Assembly (NCBI GenBank): GCA_016721725.1
Contig: JADKHN010000001.1
Location: 1,984,001 to 2,048,000 of the forward strand
Length of the DNA: 64,000 nt
Source of the DNA: Chitinophagaceae bacterium
GTDB lineage: Bacteria > Bacteroidota > Bacteroidia > Chitinophagales > Chitinophagaceae
Direction of reading: 5' to 3'
Position numbers and translations under genes: made by a program. Shown here one piece after another: positions 45,856 to 52,481 of the stretch. The first letter of the stretch is position 1, and the number at the start of each line of letters is the position of its first letter. Under the pieces are notes generated by a model. That model saw only the letters and a program-made list of their open reading frames with translations, was not told the origin of the DNA and made no database searches.

Positions 45856-45886
45856 AAAGAGCAAGTGTAAACCTGCTCTTTTTTTT
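45856..45886 (+). terminator. Terminator after rpoC
   Basis: 8-bp stem AAAGAGCA/TGCTCTTT with a 10-base loop, followed by further T's up to 45,886. It ends the superoperon. Confidence 0.85.
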
Positions 45887-46000
45887 ATATTCTGAAAGTA
45901 CAGAAGGCCAGGCTGGTAACCGTTAACCCTTTCATAAAAAACGGCGTAAACCTATTGCCTGTAGGCTGATGTTGAGTATCTTGCCGTAAAATCACCGTTC

Positions 46001-46612
46001 ATGATGAAAAATCTATCCCTTGTACTCAACCTGGTACTCCTTGCTGCCGTAGGGTACCTATATTATCATCAGTTTTCCGGCAGTACGGGGAAAAAAGCCT
46101 CGAAGGCAGAAGGTAAATTTTCATCATCAGACAGTAACGGAACCCGTTCCGCCATCGCCTATGTTGAACTGGATTCCCTGAATGAGAACATCACGTATAT
46201 CCGGGAAAAACGAAAGGAACTGGAAACGGAACAGCGTAACATAGAGACAGAATGGGAGAATGGCTACAAGGGCCTGCAGGCGGCCAAGGATAATTTCCTG
46301 AAGAAAGGGGCATCGATCACCCAGGAGGATGCGGAGAAGTTTCAGAATCAGCTGATCGAACAACAGCAGCAGATCGATGGAAAGAAACAGACCCTCAGCC
46401 AGAAGCTCAGTGAAAAAAGTTTCACGATCATGGACGATATCCAAAAGCAGCTCAAGGAATTCCTGGCTGAATACAATAAGGACAAGAAATTCATCTATAT
46501 ACTCACCACCGGGTCGGGCCAGGATTATATGGCTTATAAGGATCCCACTTTCAACATCACCGGTGACGTGATCAAGGGCATGAATGAGAAAATGAAGATG
46601 CCGGCGAAATGA
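46001..46612 (+). CDS. OmpH/Skp-like periplasmic protein
   Basis: 203 residues. One N-terminal hydrophobic segment (LVLNLVLLAAVGYLYYHQF) acts as signal or anchor. The middle is a long charged coiled coil (IREKRKELETEQRNIETEWE ... QIDGKKQTLSQKLSEKS), and the end has FIYILTTGSGQDYMAYKDPT, the C-terminal block of OmpH-family proteins. Likely a holdase for outer-membrane proteins in transit. The second codon is also ATG and may be the true start. Confidence 0.82.
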   Translation: MMKNLSLVLNLVLLAAVGYLYYHQFSGSTGKKASKAEGKFSSSDSNGTRSAIAYVELDSLNENITYIREKRKELETEQRNIETEWENGYKGLQAAKDNFLKKGASITQEDAEKFQNQLIEQQQQIDGKKQTLSQKLSEKSFTIMDDIQKQLKEFLAEYNKDKKFIYILTTGSGQDYMAYKDPTFNITGDVIKGMNEKMKMPAK

Positions 46613-46659
46613 TTATTCCGGACAAATTATTTATCTTGTCGGAATAAACCCTGCCTGTC

Positions 46660-48087
46660 ATGTCGGAACAAACTGCTTCTTTCAAACCCACTTTAGGGCT
46701 CCTGGATTCTACGATGATCGTTGCCGGCTCCATGATCGGTTCCGGTATCTTTATCGTGAGCGCCGATATCACCCGAAACGTGGGCAGCGCAGGCTGGCTG
46801 ATCGCGGTCTGGGTCATCACCGGATTCATGACACTGACCGCCGCGCTCAGTTACGGCGAACTCAGCGCCATGTTCCCCAAAGCGGGAGGCCAATATGTAT
46901 ATCTCAAGGAAGCTTTCAATCCCCTGGCGGGCTTTTTATACGGATGGAGTTTTTTCACCGTGATCCAGACGGCCACCATTGCAGCGGTTGGGGTCGCCTT
47001 CAGTAAATTCGCCGGATATTTCATCCCCGCGCTGGAGCTGACCGATGCCAATATCCTCCTTCAATTGGGAGACTTCAAGATATACTCCGCCCAACTGGTT
47101 TCCATTGCCCTGATCATCTTCCTCACGTATATCAATTCGAAAGGGGTGAAAGGCGGAAAAATGATCCAGACCAGTTTTACCGTCGTGAAATTGTTATCCC
47201 TGTTCGGGTTGATCGTGTTCGGTTTTTTACTGGCAGCGAAAGGCAGCATCTGGAATGCCAATTGGGCCGATGCCTGGCATATGACCACGCGTAATGCGGA
47301 AGGAGCGGTCATCGGCGGCGTTGCCGGGTCAGCCATCCTCGGGGCGATCGCCGCTTCCATGGTGGGTTCCATATTCAGCAGCGACGCCTGGAACAATGTG
47401 ACCTTCATCGCAGGTGAGATCAAGAATCCCAAACGCAATATCGGGCTCGCTCTTTTCTTAGGCACCCTGATCGTCACGATCATTTATGTCATGGCCAACC
47501 TGATGTACATCAGCGTACTCCCGCTCAATGAAGTGGCATCCGCACCGCAGGACAGGGTGGCGGTTGCAGCCAGTAAGGCCATCTTCGGCGACATCGGCAC
47601 CTATGTCATCGCCGTGATGATCATGATCTCAACTTTCGGCTGCAATAACGGGTTGATCCTGGCCGGAGCCCGCGTATATAACGCCATGGCATTGGACAGG
47701 CTTTTTTTTAAAAAGGCGGCGGAATTGAACCGTTACGCCGTTCCGGAATACGCCCTATGGGCTCAGTGCATCATGGCCTCCATACTTTGCCTGAGTGGAA
47801 AATACGGCGACCTGCTTGACATGATCTCCTTCGTGGTGGTCCTGTTCTATGCATTGACCATCATCGGCATTTTCAGGCTGCGCAGTACCCGGCCCGATGC
47901 GGAAAGACCCTATAAAGCCTTTGGTTACCCGGTATTGCCCGTCATCTATATCATCCTGGCCATCGTATTCTGCGTTTTCCTGATCATCATGAAGCCGCTC
48001 TATGCAGGGATCGGCCTGGGTATCGTGTTGCTGGGCGTGCCGGTCTATTACCTGGCCATTGCCAATCAAAAGGACAAATCATCTTAA
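46660..48087 (+). CDS. APC-family amino-acid permease
   Basis: 475 residues, about 12 membrane helices. The first helix has the family glycine motif SMIGSGIFIVSADI; AALSYGELSAMFPKAGGQYV is the second signature. Imports or exchanges amino acids across the inner membrane; the substrate cannot be told. 47 bases after the OmpH-like gene and 18 before rfaE1. Confidence 0.87.
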   Translation: MSEQTASFKPTLGLLDSTMIVAGSMIGSGIFIVSADITRNVGSAGWLIAVWVITGFMTLTAALSYGELSAMFPKAGGQYVYLKEAFNPLAGFLYGWSFFTVIQTATIAAVGVAFSKFAGYFIPALELTDANILLQLGDFKIYSAQLVSIALIIFLTYINSKGVKGGKMIQTSFTVVKLLSLFGLIVFGFLLAAKGSIWNANWADAWHMTTRNAEGAVIGGVAGSAILGAIAASMVGSIFSSDAWNNVTFIAGEIKNPKRNIGLALFLGTLIVTIIYVMANLMYISVLPLNEVASAPQDRVAVAASKAIFGDIGTYVIAVMIMISTFGCNNGLILAGARVYNAMALDRLFFKKAAELNRYAVPEYALWAQCIMASILCLSGKYGDLLDMISFVVVLFYALTIIGIFRLRSTRPDAERPYKAFGYPVLPVIYIILAIVFCVFLIIMKPLYAGIGLGIVLLGVPVYYLAIANQKDKSS

Positions 48088-48105
48088 ACGTTCAATAATA
48101 CTCCC

Positions 48106-49092
48106 GTGGATTTCGAACAATTATTTTCCCGGTTTACCCAGTTGAAGGTAGTGGTGGTCGGCGACGTGATGCTGGATACCTACTGGTGGGGAAAGGTGGA
48201 TCGCATCTCTCCTGAAGCGCCGGTGCCGGTGGTTGCCGTGAGTAAGAAGGAAATGCGTATCGGCGGAGCCGGAAACGTGGCGCTCAACGCCGTTTCATTG
48301 GGCGCGAAAGTGAACCTGGTCAGTGTGATCGGAAAGGATGAGGACGGTGAACAATTGGGGAAATTGCTGGGTGAAAATCAGATCGGCACCGCATACCTGG
48401 TGAGCAGTGAGAACAGGATCACCACCAATAAGATCAGGATCATCAGCCGCAACCAACATATGATGCGCCTGGATGCCGAGATCACGGCAGACATGACGCG
48501 GGATGACGAAGACAAACTGATCTATGCCTTTGAAAACTGCCTGGCAGCCGAAAGTCCGGATGTGGTCATCCTGGAAGATTACAATAAAGGCGTCCTTACC
48601 CAGCCCGTCATCGACAGGATCATCAGTTTATGCCGGCACCAGGGTATCGTAACGGCCGTGGATCCCAAGCGAAAGAATTTCTTTGCATACCGGGGAGTGA
48701 CCATCTTCAAGCCTAACCTGAAGGAAGTGAAGGAAGGGCTGCACTTCATGGCCGATGAGATCAACCTGCATGTATTGCAGGATATGCATATCCAGTTGAA
48801 AGAGAAACTGGATCATTCGGTTTCCCTGATCACGTTGTCAGAGAAGGGGGTCTTTTATCAGCAGGACCAGGAAGCGGCCCTGATCCCCACTCATATACGC
48901 AATGTAGCCGATGTCAGCGGTGCGGGTGATACGGTGATCGCCGTGGCCTCCATGGTATATGCCGCGGAGAAGAATATCCGCCTGATGGCTGAAATGGCGA
49001 ATATCGCGGGAGGACTGGTATGTGAGGAGGTGGGAACCGTTGCCATTGACCGGGAAAAACTCAGATCCGAATGCATCCAGTTGCTGGGTTAG
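48106..49092 (+). CDS. rfaE1: D-glycero-beta-D-manno-heptose-7-phosphate kinase (RfaE1/HldA-type)
   Basis: 328 residues, starting with GTG at 48,106. A PfkB-type sugar kinase: VVVVGDVMLDTYWWGKVDRI, then SPEAPVPVVAV, RIGGAGNVALNAV and the catalytic DVSGAGDTVIAV. The VMLD...SPEAPVPV pattern is typical of RfaE1. It makes heptose 1,7-bisphosphate for LPS core. The cytidylyltransferase half (RfaE2) is not fused, as in single-domain HldA. Its stop lies in an AGGGATCATCCCT palindrome. Confidence 0.88.
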   Translation: MDFEQLFSRFTQLKVVVVGDVMLDTYWWGKVDRISPEAPVPVVAVSKKEMRIGGAGNVALNAVSLGAKVNLVSVIGKDEDGEQLGKLLGENQIGTAYLVSSENRITTNKIRIISRNQHMMRLDAEITADMTRDDEDKLIYAFENCLAAESPDVVILEDYNKGVLTQPVIDRIISLCRHQGIVTAVDPKRKNFFAYRGVTIFKPNLKEVKEGLHFMADEINLHVLQDMHIQLKEKLDHSVSLITLSEKGVFYQQDQEAALIPTHIRNVADVSGAGDTVIAVASMVYAAEKNIRLMAEMANIAGGLVCEEVGTVAIDREKLRSECIQLLG

Positions 49093-49103
49093 GGATCATC
49101 CCT
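49091..49103. repeat. Palindrome AGGGAT-C-ATCCCT spanning two stop codons
   Basis: Perfect 6-bp arms. It includes the last bases of the rfaE1 stop (49,090-49,092) and the stop of the convergent membrane-protein gene (49,096-49,098), which are only 3 bases apart. No T-run. Confidence 0.6.
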
Positions 49104-49761
49104 TTCCGGCATTTTTCTTCTCCATGATATCCAGGTACCGGTCGAATTTCACAAAGAGTTCAATAAGGATCTTGATGAGTACAAAGACCAGGATGAATAT
49201 TTTGTCTGCGCCAAAACTCAGGAACAGGCTTCCCACTATGACCACGATCTGCTGAACAAAGATCCTCAGGTAGGGTTGAAACATCAGCCTGGCCAGGGAG
49301 ATCCTTTTGTATTCGCCCGACTGAAAGAAGCTGAACAGGGTTTGCAGGGTATAATAGGCGATGAATATCCCTAACAGGATCTTTCCTTCGTTACCGAGTA
49401 AGGCCGGGATCCGGGCATATGTGCCGAATAAACTGATGCCTTTCATCAGTCCGCTTACGCCAAAGAACAACTGGGTTTGCACGAATACGAAGAAGCCATA
49501 ATGAAGGATAAAGAACAGGATGAAGAACCAGCCGGATTGAAGGCTGTGCCTGCCGTTGTTGTTCCAGTCCTCCTTCGGCCTTACCAGGATCGTTACCGCC
49601 GCCATTTTCAGCACATTCAGGATACCGATGATCACCGTTTCCAGGCAATAGACCAGGAAGACCATCCGGGCATCCCATTGCTCGAACCAGACACCATAAA
49701 GGGGAACCAGATTGACCAGAATTAAAAGGATCTCAGGTATCGTTAGTTTGCGTTTAAACAT
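49096..49761 (-). CDS. DUF6498-like membrane protein
   Basis: 221 residues from the ATG at 49,761 (MFKRKLTIPEILLILVNLVP); a longer frame starts 21 codons earlier but overlaps the next gene's leader. About six hydrophobic segments, with VFLVYCLETVIIGILN and FFILFFILHYGFFVFVQTQ. This pattern resembles DUF6498 proteins; function unknown. Tail-to-tail with rfaE1. Confidence 0.7.
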   Translation of the reverse strand: MFKRKLTIPEILLILVNLVPLYGVWFEQWDARMVFLVYCLETVIIGILNVLKMAAVTILVRPKEDWNNNGRHSLQSGWFFILFFILHYGFFVFVQTQLFFGVSGLMKGISLFGTYARIPALLGNEGKILLGIFIAYYTLQTLFSFFQSGEYKRISLARLMFQPYLRIFVQQIVVIVGSLFLSFGADKIFILVFVLIKILIELFVKFDRYLDIMEKKNAGKG

Positions 49762-49834
49762 TGCCGGAAATTCTTTGAAGGTTTGTGATGTTAAATTAGA
49801 TATTTTTGAAAGAATAACAAACACCCGATCAGCT

Positions 49835-50785
49835 ATGCATCCCTATTCAATCGTCATTCACGGAGGAGCCGGAACCATTTTAAAAGAGGATATGACCCCG
49901 GAATTGGAAAAAGCCTATATACAGGGACTTCAGGATGCGGTCAATGCAGGATTTGCCGTTCTTGAAGAAGGAGGATCCGCAACCAATGCCGTCAAGGCCG
50001 CGATCGTCATCCTGGAGGACAACCTCCTGTTCAATGCGGGAAGAGGATCTGTCTTTACCAAGAAAGGTGTACAGGAAATGGATGCCGCCATCATGGACGG
50101 AAAGGACCTCTCGGCCGGCGCCGTGGCGGGTGTAAGAAATGTCCGGAACCCGATCGAACTCGCGGCCGAAGTGATGCACAGTAGCAACCATGTATTCCTG
50201 AGTGGCAAAGGGGCCAATGATTTCGCCATCAAGCAGGGGATCAAACTTGAACCGGATGAATACTTTTTCTCTCAGTTCCGCTACGATCAGTGGAAAGCGA
50301 TCCGCGACAGCGATAATTATTCGCTTGACCATACGCACCAGAATCTCGAAGAGCTGATGCGGGATAAAAAATTCGGAACCGTCGGCGCCGTCGCTTGTGA
50401 CCAGGATGGGAATATCGCGGCCGCCACAAGTACGGGAGGAATGACCAATAAGAAATACGGCAGGATCGGCGACAGTCCGCTCATCGGCTGCGGAACCTAT
50501 GCCAATAACAAAACGGCCGCCATCAGTTGCACCGGTCATGGGGAACCTTTCATCCGAGCCGTAGCGGCGCATGATGTAAGCGCTTTGATGGAATATAAAG
50601 GCATGAGCCTCCAGGAAGCGATGAATGAAGTGGTGAATCACAAACTGCTGAAGATGGATGGTGAAGGCGGTATGATCGGTGTTGATGCGAAAGGCAATAC
50701 GGCCATGATCTTCAACAGCGCGGGCATGTACCGGGGCATGCGCAACAGCCATGGCGAAAACGTCATCGGTATCTATCATGATTAA
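49835..50785 (+). CDS. Isoaspartyl peptidase/L-asparaginase (Ntn hydrolase)
   Basis: 316 residues from the ATG at 49,835 (MHPYSIVIHGGAGTILKEDM); an in-frame ATG 41 codons upstream lies in the divergent leader. The autocleavage and catalytic Thr182 lies in KFGTVGAVACD; substrate residues follow in STGGMTNKKYGRIGDSPL and CTGHGEPFIR. The enzyme splits beta-aspartyl dipeptides and asparagine. No signal peptide, so cytoplasmic. It could use the beta-Asp-Arg released by cyanophycinase (10,665-11,564); that is inference, as the genes are 38 kb apart. Confidence 0.92.
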   Translation: MHPYSIVIHGGAGTILKEDMTPELEKAYIQGLQDAVNAGFAVLEEGGSATNAVKAAIVILEDNLLFNAGRGSVFTKKGVQEMDAAIMDGKDLSAGAVAGVRNVRNPIELAAEVMHSSNHVFLSGKGANDFAIKQGIKLEPDEYFFSQFRYDQWKAIRDSDNYSLDHTHQNLEELMRDKKFGTVGAVACDQDGNIAAATSTGGMTNKKYGRIGDSPLIGCGTYANNKTAAISCTGHGEPFIRAVAAHDVSALMEYKGMSLQEAMNEVVNHKLLKMDGEGGMIGVDAKGNTAMIFNSAGMYRGMRNSHGENVIGIYHD

Positions 50786-50793
50786 TCGGATAG

Positions 50794-50827
50794 AGGTGTC
50801 AAGACGGCTCTAAGCCGTCAGACACCT
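50794..50827 (+). repeat. Long hairpin before ispD
   Basis: AGGTGTC/GACACCT (7 bp) and GACGGCT/AGCCGTC (7 bp) stack with a 2x1 internal loop and a CTA loop. No T-run follows; 13 bases after it is the ispD start. Confidence 0.7.
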
Positions 50828-50840
50828 AATATATAAAGCG

Positions 50841-51515
50841 ATGAAAAAATACGCGGTAATAGTGGCCGGGGGCAGCGGTAGCCGGATGAACAATGTTATT
50901 CCGAAACAGTTTTTATTGCTGAACGGGAAACCCGTTCTGTATTATACGCTCCGGACCTTCCTCGAAGCTTATGAAGATTTGCAGCTGATCCTCGTACTAC
51001 CGGAGGAATATGTCGCTTCCGGACAGGAGATCATCGACGCTTTCTTTGATTACAGCCGTATTAAGATCGCTATTGGAGGAAGGACAAGATTTCATTCCGT
51101 CCAAAACGGCCTTCAACTGGTCAATGAGGAAAGCGTGGTCTTTGTTCATGATGCGGTTCGTTGCCTGGTCAGTGTTGAACTCATCCGGCGATGTTTTACC
51201 GAAGCCAGCGAGAAAGGTTCCGCCATTCCCGTGATCGACAGTAAGGACAGCGTTCGTATCCAGTATAAAGACGGCAGCGAAGCGCTTGACCGTAACGCCA
51301 TCAAGCTCATTCAAACACCCCAGACCTTTCACAGCAAGATCCTCTTACCTGCGTTCGCCATTGATTATAAGGAGAAGTTCACCGATGAGGCCACGGTTGT
51401 GGAAGCATTCGGGTTAAAAGTAAACCTGGTGGAAGGGGAGGAGAACAATATCAAGATCACCCGGCCGATCGACCTGGTCATCGCAGAAAATATCATTGCC
51501 AGTCAAAATCCATGA
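50841..51515 (+). CDS. ispD: 2-C-methyl-D-erythritol 4-phosphate cytidylyltransferase
   Basis: 224 residues. Third step of the MEP isoprenoid pathway. CTP-binding N-terminus MKKYAVIVAGGSGSRMNNVI with PKQFLLLNGKPVL; FVHDAVRCLVS and the C-terminal FTDEATVVEAFGLKVNLVEG are family motifs. In the usual 220-240 residue range. Confidence 0.94.
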   Translation: MKKYAVIVAGGSGSRMNNVIPKQFLLLNGKPVLYYTLRTFLEAYEDLQLILVLPEEYVASGQEIIDAFFDYSRIKIAIGGRTRFHSVQNGLQLVNEESVVFVHDAVRCLVSVELIRRCFTEASEKGSAIPVIDSKDSVRIQYKDGSEALDRNAIKLIQTPQTFHSKILLPAFAIDYKEKFTDEATVVEAFGLKVNLVEGEENNIKITRPIDLVIAENIIASQNP

Positions 51516-51519
51516 ATAT

Positions 51520-51572
51520 AACCTCGAACCTACAACTTCCAACTTCCAACCTCCAACCTCCAACCTCCAACT
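51520..51572. repeat. CCTCCAACTT word tract abutting a stop codon
   Basis: Iterated CTTCCAAC and CTCCAAC units (about eight). It runs from just after ispD straight into CTATTT, the complement of the AAATAG stop of the minus-strand gene at 51,571. The same tract type and the same join are seen at 55,500-55,572. Confidence 0.6.
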
Positions 51573-52479
51573 ATTTCTTGATCCAACGCATCCATAAGGG
51601 CAAGCGATTTAACCTGATCGCAGGGTATCTTTCTTCCATGGCTCCAAAGCTGCTATAGAAAAAAGCCAGGCTGCTGATATCGCTTCCTTCAAAATCGAGT
51701 AACAGGTATTGACCCGCATGATCGCGGATAAAAGCGTCGATCAGCGCATGGGAGGCGCCTGATGTCTTGCCATTGGGATCCGTGGCCGGCATCAGATAAT
51801 AGGCCCGGTGATGGGAGAACAAAAAAATGCAGGCTGAGACCAACTGGCCGGCCTCGTTGTTGACTCCGTAAACTTTACAATGACCTTTTGACCGGAATAT
51901 TTCGCAAAGTCTTTCAAACCGGGAAAGATCATCCGGGCTGATCGCTGAATAAGGTTGCTGTTCCTTTGCCAATGAAATGGCATCGGGTATCGTGACCGCG
52001 GTCGTGACCCGGTTGCCGCATTGTTCCGATCTTTTGATATTGCGTTTCAGATTATCCCTGTATTGCGGGTAGAGATTTGAATAAATGGCCTGCAGGGGAA
52101 GGACATAATTCATTCTGTCATAGAGTTTGTATCCTTTCAGCGAGAACAGGTTGCCATGGTTAAGGCAAATGTCCCAGTAGCGGAAGGCAGGAGGGACCGC
52201 ATCAAAAAAAGATTCAAGCAAACCGGCAGTTAAGTTATTTCCAAACAAGCCCAGGCAGGCGGTGAAGGGAGGTTGATACAGGTAGTGGATGCCGTATTTC
52301 CGGTTTCCCGTAAGAGGCATCACCACTTCATAATCCCCGTAAACGAGGGCATCCCAATGTTTCGACATCGTGTTGAGATAAACGGAATAGGCATAGATCA
52401 GTCCGTTTTCAGCCTGATCGATACAACGGTCCCATTTATGCTGATCGACCTGGTCATATGGTACGAACCGGATGTCCAT
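51571..52479 (-). CDS. FemAB/GNAT-fold transferase-like protein
   Basis: 302 residues, start MDIRFVPYDQVDQHKWDRCI. The order of elements (PPFTACLGLFGN, LYPQYRDNLKRNIKRSEQCG, YLMPATDPNGKTSGASHAL, LLLDFEGSDISSLAFFYSSF) resembles the double-GNAT FemAB-like proteins that add aminoacyl or acyl groups in cell-envelope synthesis. No exact substrate can be given. It starts 2 bases after the stop of the M1 peptidase gene, so the two are coupled. Confidence 0.7.
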   Translation of the reverse strand: MDIRFVPYDQVDQHKWDRCIDQAENGLIYAYSVYLNTMSKHWDALVYGDYEVVMPLTGNRKYGIHYLYQPPFTACLGLFGNNLTAGLLESFFDAVPPAFRYWDICLNHGNLFSLKGYKLYDRMNYVLPLQAIYSNLYPQYRDNLKRNIKRSEQCGNRVTTAVTIPDAISLAKEQQPYSAISPDDLSRFERLCEIFRSKGHCKVYGVNNEAGQLVSACIFLFSHHRAYYLMPATDPNGKTSGASHALIDAFIRDHAGQYLLLDFEGSDISSLAFFYSSFGAMEERYPAIRLNRLPLWMRWIKK

Positions 52480-52481
52480 GA

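Noticed and set aside
51520..51572. Coding extension of ispD or an extra peptide in the CCTCCAAC tract
   Set aside because: ispD has a normal C-terminus before the tract, and the tract is a pure nucleotide repeat.
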